Of a stretch of 64,000 nt of DNA, positions 29,627 to 39,338 are shown one piece after another. The DNA lies in assembly GCA_937931645.1 (NCBI GenBank), contig CALHAR010000005.1:221379-285378 (forward strand). The letters are read 5' to 3'. A program made the position numbers and the translations under genes. Source of the stretch: an uncultured Alphaproteobacteria bacterium. Lineage in GTDB: Bacteria > Pseudomonadota > Alphaproteobacteria > Micavibrionales > Micavibrionaceae. The notes under the pieces are model-generated. The model was given only the letters and a program-made list of their open reading frames with translations, was not told where the DNA came from and did no database searches. Each line of letters opens with the position of its first letter. Within the stretch, counting starts at the first letter, position 1.

Positions 29627-31102
29627 ATGAAAAAAATATTTCAAAAATTATTATCCAAAAACGTAAAAAACGTTACAAAATTTTGGTGTCACCAATCAGG
29701 TGTTGTGGCGGTTGCTTTTGGTATAATGATTCCTGCAGTTATTGGTGCTGTCGGTTTGTCGGTTGATATGTCGCAGGCTTATTTGGTGCGGGCACGTTTA
29801 TCCAGTGCCTTGGATGCGGCGGCGTTGGCGGCGGCGGCAAGTGGCGCCGATGATGAAGCGGTTATACAAGATAGGGTCGATGCTTTTATGGAGGCGAATT
29901 ACCCTGAAAACCGTATTGGAACAACCGTTTCAACAGAAGTCTCTTTAAATGGGAATGAACTAACAGTGACGGCAACCGCACGTCTTGATACCTCGTTCAT
30001 GCGTATCTTTGGCTATAATGAAATTGACGTTGATGCACAGACTATTGTTCAACGCGAAGTACGCGGATTAGAAGTTGTCATGGTGCTTGATAACACAGGC
30101 TCTATGAACACCAATAATAATATTGGTACATTGCGTGCGGCGACGGCAAACTTTGTAGAGATTCTTTTTGAAAGTGTTTCAGATCCTGAGCTTGTGAGAG
30201 TAGGGCTTGTTCCTTATGCCAGTTCGGTGAATGTTGGTCCTTACGGCCTTGGGATTGATTTAGATGATAATGATTACGGCGATGGTAATGTCTTTGTTGA
30301 AGCGCCAGACGATGATGAATACTCAAACTACTCTAGTAACCTTAATCAATTTACTGGGAATAACTACGGCATTGATGAAGATGATTTGGAATATGATCCG
30401 TCGTTAAAAGGTCAGTGGCATGGCTGTGTCTTGGCTGAGACCTCTCCGTTGGATACTGAGGACCATAACGGTCCATGGGAGATGTATCGCCATGACTATA
30501 ATGGTAATAATTTTTACAGAAACACAAATTATTACAGTTCAAATAGTATTTATGATTCAACTTATGCTGAAGTGTTTAATGCATTTTATGGTCCAAACCG
30601 TTTTTGCCCGGTGCAACCTATCGTTCCTTTAAGTAGTGATGAGGATTTCTTGCTAAGCTCCGCTGCTAATATGACGGCCAGTGGTGCTACCCTTGGAAAT
30701 TTTGGTATGGCGTGGGGGTATCGTGTTATCTCACCGCAGGCCCCTTTTACTGAAGGGGCGGATTATGAGGATGATCAGTGGGATAAAGTGGCTCTGGTTA
30801 TGACGGACGGGGTTAATACCATGAGTAACGTTTATTCTGCGTACGGGTTAAGTAACGAACATAATATTGATGCGGGTGACCTTGATGATCGCTTTACCGA
30901 TACGTGTGACAATATGAAGGAGGAAGGCATTCTAATTTATGCGGTGACCTTTGACGATGGTGTCGATGAAGACACAAAAAGCCTTTATCGTGATTGCGCG
31001 ACTATCCCAACAAATTATCATGACGCTCCAACGCAAGACAGGTTGGAAGAAGTGTTTGAGCAAATAGCGCGTGAACTCAGTAATCTGTACATTAAACAAT
31101 AA
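29627..31102 (+). CDS. tadG: TadG-like protein with von Willebrand factor A domain
   Basis: A 491-residue Tad-system protein. An N-terminal membrane helix in the TadE/G style (SGVVAVAFGIMIPAVIGAVGL, 24-44) precedes the TadG segment VDMSQAYLVRARLSSALDAAALAAA. A von Willebrand factor A domain follows from about 148, with the metal-ion-dependent adhesion site DNTGSM (155-160) and a later VALVMTDGVNTM strand. A 200-residue insertion between them is rich in Asn, Asp and Tyr. The final LEEVFEQIARELSNLYIKQ helix is the normal vWA end. It may act as an adhesin or assembly factor at the pilus base. Confidence 0.88.
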   Translation: MKKIFQKLLSKNVKNVTKFWCHQSGVVAVAFGIMIPAVIGAVGLSVDMSQAYLVRARLSSALDAAALAAAASGADDEAVIQDRVDAFMEANYPENRIGTTVSTEVSLNGNELTVTATARLDTSFMRIFGYNEIDVDAQTIVQREVRGLEVVMVLDNTGSMNTNNNIGTLRAATANFVEILFESVSDPELVRVGLVPYASSVNVGPYGLGIDLDDNDYGDGNVFVEAPDDDEYSNYSSNLNQFTGNNYGIDEDDLEYDPSLKGQWHGCVLAETSPLDTEDHNGPWEMYRHDYNGNNFYRNTNYYSSNSIYDSTYAEVFNAFYGPNRFCPVQPIVPLSSDEDFLLSSAANMTASGATLGNFGMAWGYRVISPQAPFTEGADYEDDQWDKVALVMTDGVNTMSNVYSAYGLSNEHNIDAGDLDDRFTDTCDNMKEEGILIYAVTFDDGVDEDTKSLYRDCATIPTNYHDAPTQDRLEEVFEQIARELSNLYIKQ

Positions 31103-31210
31103 AAAAACTAAGAAAATACAGAAAAATAAGCAAATATTTTACGAAATGTATAAAATGCGAGCTTTATTTAACCTCACTTTAAAAAGATATGGTATATTCT
31201 AGTATCTAAG

Positions 31211-31250
31211 GGTTCACGTTCTCGCGGCACACGCCAGAATTATAAGAACC
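31211..31250 (+). promoter_or_regulatory. Structured 5' leader of the flp pilin mRNA
   Basis: GGTTC (31211-31215) pairs with GAACC (31246-31250), GTTCT (31218-31222... inner arm) with AGAAT, and GGC with GCC around an ACAC tetraloop. The structure lies 44 bases upstream of the pilin ATG. It may stabilise the pilin transcript. TATATT at 31193-31198 is a candidate -10 box just upstream. Confidence 0.4.
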
Positions 31251-31294
31251 AAAATAAACTAAAAAATACTATTATGTAACGAAGGAGATTCCTA

Positions 31295-31483
31295 ATGATA
31301 AAATTACTTGCTTTAAAAAACGCTTACTTAAATAACGAAAATGGCGCAACAGCTATTGAATATGGTTTGATTGCCGCTGGTATTGCACTGGCTATTCTTG
31401 TTGCTGTTCAGACTTTCGGAACAGATCTGGCTGGATTGTTCGGTGAAATGTCAACGGCACTAGGCGGCGGCAGTACTTCATAA
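31295..31483 (+). CDS. flp: Major Flp/Fap pilin
   Basis: A 62-residue type IVb pilin that polymerises into the Tad pilus fibre. A short leader ends at the processing site NG-ATAIEYGLIAAGIALAILVAV (Glu +5, Tyr +6), followed by FGTDLAGLFGEMSTALGGG, the standard Flp C-terminus. GAAGGAG lies 8 bases before the ATG. The gene is followed by a very strong terminator, which suggests that pilin is expressed separately from, and more strongly than, the assembly genes. The CpaA peptidase gene downstream would process it. A shorter relative is encoded at 867. Confidence 0.95.
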   Translation: MIKLLALKNAYLNNENGATAIEYGLIAAGIALAILVAVQTFGTDLAGLFGEMSTALGGGSTS

Positions 31484-31508
31484 GCTGTAACCTAACTTAC
31501 TAATTCTT

Positions 31509-31550
31509 AAGAAAGCCTGTGGCTTATATTTAAAACAGGCTTTCTTATTT
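31509..31550 (+). terminator. Rho-independent terminator after flp
   Basis: AAGAAAGCCTGT (31509-31520) pairs perfectly over 12 bases with ACAGGCTTTCTT (31535-31546), followed by ATTT. The terminator separates the pilin gene from cpaA and limits read-through into the machinery genes. Confidence 0.88.
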
Positions 31551-31631
31551 CTCAAGATTTCAAAATATAATTCTCAAATAAACTCTTTTCATTTTTGTTT
31601 CATTAACCCCCCACGCTTGGACTCTGTATAG

Positions 31632-32195
31632 ATGATATTGGTTTTCATAGTTACTTTTTGTCTTGTTATTGCGCTTGGCTTCGGCGGCGGCGCGGCGTGG
31701 TCTGATTTTAACCGTCTTATAATTCCTAATGTGTACGCAGCCCTTATTGGCGCGGCCTTTATTCCTGCTTTTTTGGTGGTCACTTTCTTTGCTCCAGACG
31801 TATCGTTCTTTGCCTCTTGGAAAAGCCATGTTGGGGCTTTTGTTTTTATGTTCGTTATCACCTATGGCCTTTTTCACTTTAACAAAATTGGCGGCGGTGA
31901 CTCTAAATTACTAACCGTATTTTCTTTATGGGTCGGTATGAAAGGTTTAATGCCTTTGCTCTTTATTATGGCGGTTGTGGGCGGCGTTTTAGGCGGGGTT
32001 ACGCTGGCGTTAAATAAATGGAAGCCTGTGAAGAAACCTCAAAAAAATAGCTGGATTGAAAAATCACAAAAGGGCGCAAAAGATGTTCCTTACGGTATTG
32101 CAATTCTTGTGGGCGCAGTATTTGCGTTCTGGCAGATCGGTTATATACAACCGAATGAATTACTAACATTGGCAACAGAAACTTTAGGGTCATAA
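31632..32195 (+). CDS. cpaA: Prepilin peptidase CpaA/TadV
   Basis: A 187-residue A24-family aspartyl protease in the inner membrane that removes prepilin leaders. The two catalytic aspartates are in AAWSDFNRLIIPN (Asp25) and the GxGD motif KIGGGDSKLL (Asp90). It consists almost entirely of the six-helix peptidase core, without the methyltransferase domain of PilD, as is usual for CpaA/TadV. Its substrates here should be Flp (31295), the mini-pilin (867) and the TadE/F-type proteins. It begins the cpaABCDEF-tadBC run, with intergenic gaps of only a few bases up to cpaC. Confidence 0.93.
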   Translation: MILVFIVTFCLVIALGFGGGAAWSDFNRLIIPNVYAALIGAAFIPAFLVVTFFAPDVSFFASWKSHVGAFVFMFVITYGLFHFNKIGGGDSKLLTVFSLWVGMKGLMPLLFIMAVVGGVLGGVTLALNKWKPVKKPQKNSWIEKSQKGAKDVPYGIAILVGAVFAFWQIGYIQPNELLTLATETLGS

Positions 32196-32198
32196 ATT

Positions 32199-33179
32199 AT
32201 GAATAAAAATATTTTAATTATCATCGCGGGTGGTTTTCTTGTCGCTGTTCTTGTTGCGGTACTTTTACAATCTATGCTGGGTGGATCCAATAAAGAAGAA
32301 GAGACACAAGCTATTCAAATTTTAGTGGCGGCGAAAGATTTAAGCGTAGGGAAAGAGCTTAAAGAAGGTGACTTAAGGTGGCAAAACTGGCCCGAAGATA
32401 CAATTTTTTCAGGCGCTATTATACGTGATGGCGAACAACCCGCTGTTGAGGCTCTCGAAGGAAAGCTTTTAAGATCATTGGCTGAAGACCAACCTGTATC
32501 GTTATCCCTTGTTGTTGAAGATGATAAAGGTAACTTCCTTTCTGCCAATGTTGCAAAGGGAATGCGCGCCGTTGGGGTTAGTGTAAAGGCATATACCCTT
32601 GCTGATCGTCTTGTTAGACCAGGCGATTATGTTGATGTGATGATGACATATAAGGTCAATGTGAATACCCGCCGTAATCCAGAGGCCGCCAGTCTTGTGA
32701 ATAGATATGCGACAGAAACTGTTCTTGAAAATATTAAAATTCTGGCGATAGACAGTAATGATACGAAGGCCGTTGATGAGGAAGAAGAAAACGGTAAACC
32801 GAAGAAGAAAAAGAAAAGCTCAAAGAATGCAACCGTGACATTAGAGGTAACACCAGAAGGGTCGGAGAAATTAGTCCTCGCGGATAGGCTTGGTGATATT
32901 GGTTTTGCTCTACGGGCTATCGGTGATGATAAAACGTCAAAGACAAGTCCTTCAACCACCGACGTAGAGATGAGTGATGTCATGACAAAATTAACTAAAA
33001 TGACGGGCGCGTCCTCTGCGGTTCGTATTTATAACGGCGATAATATGGTTGAGGTCAGAGGGCGTCGATTAGACGATAAAGAAAATAAAGTTGATTTTTC
33101 AGTGGAGCAAGAAGCAGCACCAGAACAAAATATTGTTATAACGCCAGAGGCTCTACGACAGCTAGGGAATGAGGAATAA
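32199..33179 (+). CDS. cpaB: Flp pilus assembly protein CpaB (RcpC)
   Basis: A 326-residue periplasmic/inner-membrane component of the Tad apparatus. One N-terminal membrane anchor (about 5-25) is followed by a SAF-type domain starting ILVAAKDLSVGKELKEGDL, typical of CpaB/RcpC, with LLRSLAEDQPVSL and VSVKAYTLADRLVRPGDYVDVMMTY. A lysine-rich insertion (about 190-210) interrupts the C-terminal domain, where ATVTLEVTPEGSEKLVLADRLGDI is conserved. CpaB is thought to connect the inner-membrane complex to the secretin or to affect pilus glycosylation. Confidence 0.92.
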   Translation: MNKNILIIIAGGFLVAVLVAVLLQSMLGGSNKEEETQAIQILVAAKDLSVGKELKEGDLRWQNWPEDTIFSGAIIRDGEQPAVEALEGKLLRSLAEDQPVSLSLVVEDDKGNFLSANVAKGMRAVGVSVKAYTLADRLVRPGDYVDVMMTYKVNVNTRRNPEAASLVNRYATETVLENIKILAIDSNDTKAVDEEEENGKPKKKKKSSKNATVTLEVTPEGSEKLVLADRLGDIGFALRAIGDDKTSKTSPSTTDVEMSDVMTKLTKMTGASSAVRIYNGDNMVEVRGRRLDDKENKVDFSVEQEAAPEQNIVITPEALRQLGNEE

Positions 33180-33182
33180 AAA

Positions 33183-34778
33183 ATGATAAAAGTAACAAAA
33201 TTAATAACTAACCATTTGGTTATTCTGGTTTTAGGTGTTTGTTGTGTCGGTGCCTTTATGATGGGGTCGTTGACGGTGGCGAAAGCTAGCAAAACCAACC
33301 TTGCTGCGCTTGGTGCAAAGAAACCTTCGGGCGTTGTTTTGATGTTGGGTAAGGCTGATATCGTCAATATAGGTGGTGAAATTGCGGATGTTCTTGTGGC
33401 CGATCCTTCTGTGGTCGATGTCATGGCGGTGAAGTCTAACCGTCTTTACCTTGTTGGGTCTAAGTTGGGGGATACCAATATTATGGCGCTTGATGCCGAT
33501 GGTAATATTCTAAGACGAATAAATGTTCATGTGCAATTAGATACAGAACGTTTGCAATCTATGATTGATGAACTTTACCCGAATGAAGATGTTCTTGTGC
33601 GTGCAATGGCGGATCAAGTGGTTTTGACGGGTAGTGTGACAACACCTGCAAACGCGAATAAAATAACCAACCTTGTTGGTAAGGTGGCCAGTGAAGCGCA
33701 AGGGGTTGATATTGCCAGTGCTGATAATGTTATCGTGAATATGATGAGCGTCCGTGGTGAACAACAAGTCATGTTAAAAGTTAAAATTGTTGAAGCCTCC
33801 CGCAGTGCTTTAAAAGACTTGGGCGTACAATTACAAAGCCCGAATGGCGCGAATATTGATGACCTGACAGGCGGGTTGACTACCGCTCCTGCCCTTGGTT
33901 TGGCGTCACCACAGCAAATTGCAACGGCCTTTTTAAATTATAGCTCTGGTAATTTTGGTAATCTTAGTTTGGTGGCCAATGCGCTGGAACAAGAAGGTAT
34001 TATCAATACATTAGCAGAACCAACATTAACCGCTATTTCAGGAGAACAAGCTGGATTTTTAGCAGGAGGAGAATTTCCGATCCCGACGCAAATTGATGAA
34101 AATGGTAATTTAGTTTTTGAATTTAAACCATTTGGCGTGTCCTTAAACTTCCGTCCTGCTGTCATGTCAAAAGAACGTATCAGCCTACAATTAACAACCG
34201 AAGTTTCGACAACTTCTTTTGAACAAAGCTTACAACTTAATGGTATTAGTATTCCAACATTTAATGTACGCCGTGCGGAAACAAATGTTGAACTACCAAG
34301 TGGTGGAACATTAATGATTGCAGGATTGATTCAGTCAAACTCAATCTCTGGCCTGTCTCAAATACCTGGTGTTGGTGATGTACCAGTGGTGGGGGATTTG
34401 GTTAAATCTGATTCTTTCCGTCGGTCTGAATCGGAAGTCATTGTTATGATTACGCCTTACCTTGTGCAACCGTTTGCACAAAACCAAACGACGGTGGCTA
34501 CCGCGCCTATAACGTCACAACAAACACCATTGCCAACGCAAACGGGTCCTGATGTGAATTATGGCGCTATTATCCCTGATGATCGCGGTCTACCACGCTT
34601 ACCGCCAGAGCAGGATATAATAGGTTTAGAGGCTATGCCCGCTAATTTACCCGCTCCTGTGCGCCAACAAAGCCAAGTTACAGGTGTCTTTAGTGATAAC
34701 TTACGCCGTGTTTATGGGCAGGATGCGCCTGATAATTTAATATCTCAAACCTCTGGTTTTGGATATGTATTGGATTAG
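33183..34778 (+). CDS. cpaC: Tad secretin CpaC (RcpA)
   Basis: A 531-residue secretin that forms the outer-membrane gate for the Flp pilus. A signal-peptide-like N-terminus precedes the CpaC N-terminal domain, GKADIVNIGGEIADVLVADPSVVDV and LVGSKLGDTNIMALDADG. Then come a BON-like segment and the secretin core with VMLKVKIVEASRSALKDLGV, AEPTLTAISGEQAGFLAGGEFPIP and the terminal VPVVGDLVKSDSFRRSESEVIVMITPYLV. A Pro/Gln-rich tail of about 90 residues ends the protein. The start is 3 bases after cpaB. Confidence 0.95.
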   Translation: MIKVTKLITNHLVILVLGVCCVGAFMMGSLTVAKASKTNLAALGAKKPSGVVLMLGKADIVNIGGEIADVLVADPSVVDVMAVKSNRLYLVGSKLGDTNIMALDADGNILRRINVHVQLDTERLQSMIDELYPNEDVLVRAMADQVVLTGSVTTPANANKITNLVGKVASEAQGVDIASADNVIVNMMSVRGEQQVMLKVKIVEASRSALKDLGVQLQSPNGANIDDLTGGLTTAPALGLASPQQIATAFLNYSSGNFGNLSLVANALEQEGIINTLAEPTLTAISGEQAGFLAGGEFPIPTQIDENGNLVFEFKPFGVSLNFRPAVMSKERISLQLTTEVSTTSFEQSLQLNGISIPTFNVRRAETNVELPSGGTLMIAGLIQSNSISGLSQIPGVGDVPVVGDLVKSDSFRRSESEVIVMITPYLVQPFAQNQTTVATAPITSQQTPLPTQTGPDVNYGAIIPDDRGLPRLPPEQDIIGLEAMPANLPAPVRQQSQVTGVFSDNLRRVYGQDAPDNLISQTSGFGYVLD

Positions 34779-34791
34779 AGGAAACATAAAA

Positions 34792-35442
34792 ATGAAAAAG
34801 AATTTTAAAATATTACAGATGCTTGTCCTTGTGTCGGCTCTTGCTCTACCGGCATGTACACAAACAACGCCTTCTATGATGAATGAATCGGCGATACAGT
34901 TGTCACAAACAACAATCGTAGAACAGGTTTTGTTTGAAGATATTAATGACAATGTTTTATCGGCACTCTCCAGTCATTACCTTCAAAATGGAACAAGCGC
35001 GTTAGACCTGACAATGACGTATAATCCAACATCAAAAAATTTTACAGCGATGAACGCCGTTCATGAACTAGGTCATATAAAAGATAATTTAAAGAAAAAT
35101 GGTGTGACAAGTGTTACAACTCAAACAATGGCTGTGCCCAATGGTGTGCCATCTTTGATGGTTTCTTATGACATGGTACAGGCGTTGGCACCTCATGACT
35201 GTGCGACAATGCCTGGACTGGAAAGAAATGGGACAACGCGCTTTTTAGGGCAGTATAAATTTGGCTGTAGCGTTGATACAATGGTCGCCAGACAGATCGC
35301 TCATCCCGCAGATTTACAAGGAAATTCAGGTTTAGGTACGCGTGATGCACGCCGTGAAGCCCTTATTTTAGATGGTTATAGTGGCGCAGAGCCGAGCGTA
35401 CCTTTAGAAGGGTTAGAGCGTGATGGTCTGACTTCAGAATAG
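34792..35442 (+). CDS. cpaD: Pilus assembly lipoprotein CpaD
   Basis: A 216-residue outer-membrane lipoprotein, presumably the pilotin or secretin partner. ATG 34792 gives a lipoprotein signal with lipobox LPAC (Cys22); the frame is open further upstream but inside the end of cpaC. The mature part has a strand-rich region with LDLTMTYNPTSKNFTA, and DCATMPGLERN...YKFGCSVDTMVARQIAHPADLQGNSGLGTRDA matches the C-terminal CpaD signature (Cys, then GC, then NxxxMxxxP-like DL) strongly. Confidence 0.9.
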   Translation: MKKNFKILQMLVLVSALALPACTQTTPSMMNESAIQLSQTTIVEQVLFEDINDNVLSALSSHYLQNGTSALDLTMTYNPTSKNFTAMNAVHELGHIKDNLKKNGVTSVTTQTMAVPNGVPSLMVSYDMVQALAPHDCATMPGLERNGTTRFLGQYKFGCSVDTMVARQIAHPADLQGNSGLGTRDARREALILDGYSGAEPSVPLEGLERDGLTSE

Positions 35443-35527
35443 CAATTACTAACCATAATCAAGTCATAAGCCATTAATCTTTTTTGCTTATAATAAGAAC
35501 GTAGACATTCTTAAAAGGGCACAATCT

Positions 35528-36748
35528 GTGAACAACGAAACAAACATATTATTACCAACGGCTTCTGTTGATTTATTCTTAAAGGATAAAGAGACAACGC
35601 AAGCCGCACAAGCGTTGATGAATAATTGGCGTTTTGCGCGTGTCACGGTTAGTGTTGAAGAAGGGTCGGTTGACACGGCGATAGCAAGCTATAAAGAAAC
35701 AAAATCGCCAAACCTCGTTATCATTGAAACAGATACAACAGATGAAAGTTTTACGAAAGCGTTAGAAGTTTTGTCTGAACATTGTCATGAAGGAACAAGT
35801 GCTATTGTCATTGGTCCTGTTAATGATGTGACCTTATATCGTAGTTTAACGGCGATGGGGGTCAGTGATTATCTTGTTAAACCTGTTCCTTTGGAAACGT
35901 TAAGCGACATTATTGCCAATAGTCTTATAGAAAAATTAGGAGCAAAGGGTAGTCGCCTTATTGCCGTTGTGGGGGCAAAGGGCGGGGTTGGAACGTCGTC
36001 TTTGACGCAAGGTTTGGCGTGGGGCGTGTCTGAAACGTTGAAGCAAAAAACGTTCTTACTCGATGCGGCAGGAGGGTGGTCTTCGTTAAGTGTCGGTATG
36101 GGGTTTGAACCATCAACAACTTTATATGAAGCGGTTCGCGCAGCGAGCAGCCAAGATGAAGATACCTTGGCGCGTATGTTCTTTAAAGCCAATGATAAAT
36201 TAACAGTACTGGCAGCAGGGGCAGACCCGATGCTGGAGGCCTCTATCCATTCGCAACAATATGAAGAACTGATAGATTTATTGATGGTGAAATATCCGGT
36301 TATTATTGTTGATCTTTCGGGCGCTGTCCCTTCATTGAAACGCACGGTTATAAATCGCGCTCATGAATTAATGTTGGTGACGACACCAACGCTTCCTTCT
36401 CTTCGTGCGGCGCGCTCATTAACGCAAGAAATAAAACTTATCAAAGGGGGCGATATCTCTTCTATTGATTTGGTTGTCAATATGGAAGGTATGATACCGT
36501 CTAAAGAGGTTCCAAATAAAGATATTGCAGATGCACTTGATATGAAACCAAGTGTGACCTTACCGTTTGATGCTAAACTTTTTGTTGGTGCAGAAAATGA
36601 AGGTAAGAAACTAACGGGGCAAAAGGCTGGCGCCGATCTTGTGAATCGTTTGTTACCTATTGCACGTCACGTTCTTGGTCAGGCGGATGACGCTGGTTTA
36701 AACGAAAAACCGGTAACTGGTTTACTGGGTAAGTTATTAAAGAAATAA
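35528..36748 (+). CDS. cpaE: Pilus localisation ATPase CpaE/TadZ
   Basis: A 406-residue MinD/ParA-like protein that positions the Tad machine at a cell pole. An N-terminal receiver-like domain (about 25-130) has GPVNDVTLYRSLTAMGVSDYLVKPV but lacks a convincing phosphoacceptor pocket, as in known TadZ proteins. The ATPase domain begins IAVVGAKGGVGTSSLTQGLAW, the deviant Walker A of CpaE in which the usual second Lys is absent. It continues with FLLDAAGGWSSL and IVDLSG. The start is GTG 35528, with AAGGG about 9 bases upstream. It is separated from cpaD by 85 bases that might hold a promoter. Confidence 0.92.
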   Translation: MNNETNILLPTASVDLFLKDKETTQAAQALMNNWRFARVTVSVEEGSVDTAIASYKETKSPNLVIIETDTTDESFTKALEVLSEHCHEGTSAIVIGPVNDVTLYRSLTAMGVSDYLVKPVPLETLSDIIANSLIEKLGAKGSRLIAVVGAKGGVGTSSLTQGLAWGVSETLKQKTFLLDAAGGWSSLSVGMGFEPSTTLYEAVRAASSQDEDTLARMFFKANDKLTVLAAGADPMLEASIHSQQYEELIDLLMVKYPVIIVDLSGAVPSLKRTVINRAHELMLVTTPTLPSLRAARSLTQEIKLIKGGDISSIDLVVNMEGMIPSKEVPNKDIADALDMKPSVTLPFDAKLFVGAENEGKKLTGQKAGADLVNRLLPIARHVLGQADDAGLNEKPVTGLLGKLLKK

Positions 36749-36763
36749 GAAGGAGCTATTACC

Positions 36764-38359
36764 ATGTTTGGAAAAAAACAAGATAACGCCCCTGATAGGC
36801 AAGAAAAAAAATCTACACCTTCTGTTTCTGAACAAGTAAAGAGAGAGGAGATTTCTGCACAGCCGCCATTAACACCAACGCCATCCACGCTAAAAAAATC
36901 TGAAGATCTTTCTTCACCTCAAGAAGAACCGTCTGTTGCTATTGACCCTGTTCAAAATTCACCAAAAGAAGAAGCGGTAGAAAAGAATACAGAACCAAAA
37001 GAATTGAAATCTATGGAAGATGATATGCTTTTGCATGAAGAAGGCGAAGCAGAAGAAGGGTCTGAAGTTGCAGAAGATTCCATGACATCATTACGCCTTC
37101 AACGTGCTAGAAGCCGTATTTGGCTTGATTTGCGCGATGGTATTGATTTAAAAGCCTTGGCTAGAATGAAGTCTGAAGAAGCACGAAGCGAAGTCAGCTC
37201 TGCGGTTGAGGAGATCGCTCGTTTTCGTAATTTAGACTTAACGCCCGCTGAACTAAAACGCATCGCTAAAGAATGTGGTGATGACATGCTGGGTTTTGGT
37301 CCCTTGGAAGAACTTCTCGAGATTGATGGTATCGCCGATATCATGATTAATGGGCCTGAGACAATCTATATTGAACTTAATGGAAAAATTGAACGTGCCA
37401 ATATTAAGTTCCGTGACAACCAACACCTTGTAACAATTTGCCAACGTATTGTGGGTGCTATTGGTCGCCGCGTTGATGAAGCTTCTCCGATTTGTGATGC
37501 ACGCTTGCCAGACGGCTCACGTGTGAATGTTATTATTCCGCCTTTGGCTGTTGATGGTGCGTGTATGACTATTCGTAAATTTACAAAAGATAAATTAACG
37601 CTTGAAAAACTCCTTGAATTTGGGGCAATGACACCAAGTGCGGCAAAGCTTTTAATGGCGATTGGTCGTTGTCGTGTAAACGTTCTTATCTCTGGTGGTA
37701 CAGGGTCTGGTAAAACAACAATGTTGAACTGTCTGACTCGCTATATTGAACAAGGCGAACGTATCATTACCTGTGAAGATGCATGTGAGCTACAATTACA
37801 ACAGCCCCACGTCGTGCGTTTAGAAACCCGTCCGCCAAACCTTGAAGGCGTGGGTGAGGTGACAATGCGTGACTTGGTGAAAAACTGTCTGCGTATGCGC
37901 CCTGAACGTATTATTGTGGGTGAGGTACGTGGCCCCGAAGCCTTTGATTTATTACAGGCGATGAATACAGGCCATGATGGCTCAATGGGAACGGTTCATG
38001 CTAATAATCCGCGCGAGGCTGTCTCCCGTATGGAAAATATGATTGCCATGGGGGGGCTTAACCTTCCAACTGTCGCGGTGCGTGAACAAATTGCCTCTGC
38101 GGTTAATGTTATTGTTCAGGTGCAACGCCTGCGTGATGGGTCACGTAAAGTGACACATATTTCAGAGATCACAGGAATGGAAGGCGATGTCATCACGATG
38201 CAAGACCTCTTCAAGCTTGAGTTTGAAGGCGAAGATGAGAATGGTAAGTTGATTACAAATTTAAAATCATCTGGAATGCGGCCAAAGTTTTGGGATAATG
38301 CCAGACAGTTTGGGGTTGAAAATCTTGTTCTTGATGCAATGGAAGAAGCATACGGGTAA
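36764..38359 (+). CDS. cpaF: Pilus assembly ATPase CpaF/TadA
   Basis: A 531-residue secretion ATPase of the T2SE/VirB11 family that powers pilus extension and, by analogy with Caulobacter CpaF, retraction. A disordered, Glu/Pro/Ser-rich N-terminus of about 105 residues precedes the conserved helical domain, then [22 protein letters not shown]. The catalytic core has Walker [16 protein letters not shown], the Asp box region [23 protein letters not shown], Walker [37 protein letters not shown] and the His box. It follows cpaE by 15 bases with AAGGAG as ribosome-binding site. Confidence 0.96.
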   Translation: MFGKKQDNAPDRQEKKSTPSVSEQVKREEISAQPPLTPTPSTLKKSEDLSSPQEEPSVAIDPVQNSPKEEAVEKNTEPKELKSMEDDMLLHEEGEAEEGSEVAEDSMTSLRLQRARSRIWLDLRDGIDLKALARMKSEEARSEVSSAVEEIARFRNLDLTPAELKRIAKECGDDMLGFGPLEELLEIDGIADIMINGPETIYIELNGKIERANIKFRDNQHLVTICQRIVGAIGRRVDEASPICDARLPDGSRVNVIIPPLAVDGACMTIRKFTKDKLTLEKLLEFGAMTPSAAKLLMAIGRCRVNVLISGGTGSGKTTMLNCLTRYIEQGERIITCEDACELQLQQPHVVRLETRPPNLEGVGEVTMRDLVKNCLRMRPERIIVGEVRGPEAFDLLQAMNTGHDGSMGTVHANNPREAVSRMENMIAMGGLNLPTVAVREQIASAVNVIVQVQRLRDGSRKVTHISEITGMEGDVITMQDLFKLEFEGEDENGKLITNLKSSGMRPKFWDNARQFGVENLVLDAMEEAYG

Positions 38360-38361
38360 CC

Positions 38362-39336
38362 ATGCTAACAGTTATTCTATCCATCGTTATATTTCTTATC
38401 TTTGGTGTTGTTTTCAGCATTATTATTCTTAACTCTCAAAGCGAAAAACGAAAACGCTTAATGCGTGTTGTAAAAGGCAGTTCGTCTCGTAACGCTTCGT
38501 CACAAAGTAGTAGCAATCTACAAAATAATAAAAAGCCAAACTTAGCTAAAAAGTTAAACGAGGCAGAAAACGAAGCCAAAAAAGAGAAAAAAAGTGACAC
38601 AATAAAAGAAAAGATTCAACAATCTGGTATGGAGATATCAGTTAATCAATTCTGGCTTGCCTCTGTTGTATCCTGTCTTGTTGTGGCGGGACTTGCAAAA
38701 ATGATGGGGGTCTCTCCTTTTTTAATGATTATGTCCGTTATCATTGGCTTCTTTGGTGTACCGCGCGTTGTCCTTAATTTTAAAATTGGTCGTCGTCAAA
38801 AAAAATTCATGGAGGATTTTCCTGATGCGTTAGATTCTATGATGCGCCTTTTAAAGGCGGGTATGCCTGTTAGTGAGGCAATTAAAATGGTCGCACGTGA
38901 ATTTGAAGGGCCAATGGGCGAGGAAATGGGGCGTATCTTTGACCAACAAAAGATAGGTATCCCTTTACCAGAGGCCGTCTTAAATGCAGCAAAACGTATG
39001 CCATTGGCTGAAATGCAGATGTTTGCAACGGCGATAGCCATTCAAACACAAACCGGTTCCAGCCTGTCAGAAGTATTGCAAAACCTATCCGCAGTTATTC
39101 GCTCGCGTTTTAAATTGGCGCGTAAAGTGAAGGCTTTATCTTCTGAAGCAAAGGCTTCTGCCATGATTATTGGGGCACTTCCGTGCGTGGTTGCGGGGGG
39201 GATGTATTTTATAAACCGTGAGTATATCGAAGTTTTATTTACCGACCCAACGGGGAAATTTTTACTGGGGTGTGCCATTGGTTGGATGTTTTGTGGTGTG
39301 TTAGTGATGCGTCAAATGATTAACTTTAAGGTATAA
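38362..39336 (+). CDS. tadB: Tad inner-membrane platform protein TadB
   Basis: A 324-residue T2SSF/GspF-like polytopic protein. An N-terminal helix, a lysine- and asparagine-rich cytosolic stretch (about 30-85) and two hydrophobic helices (about 95-135) lead to the conserved T2SSF domain with FPDALDSMMRLLKAGMPVSEAI, PLPEAVLNAAKRMPLAEMQMFATAIAIQTQTGSSLSEVL. Two C-terminal membrane helices follow. It forms the platform with TadC on which the CpaF motor acts. Two bases separate it from each neighbour, indicating one tight operon. Confidence 0.93.
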   Translation: MLTVILSIVIFLIFGVVFSIIILNSQSEKRKRLMRVVKGSSSRNASSQSSSNLQNNKKPNLAKKLNEAENEAKKEKKSDTIKEKIQQSGMEISVNQFWLASVVSCLVVAGLAKMMGVSPFLMIMSVIIGFFGVPRVVLNFKIGRRQKKFMEDFPDALDSMMRLLKAGMPVSEAIKMVAREFEGPMGEEMGRIFDQQKIGIPLPEAVLNAAKRMPLAEMQMFATAIAIQTQTGSSLSEVLQNLSAVIRSRFKLARKVKALSSEAKASAMIIGALPCVVAGGMYFINREYIEVLFTDPTGKFLLGCAIGWMFCGVLVMRQMINFKV

Positions 39337-39338
39337 AA

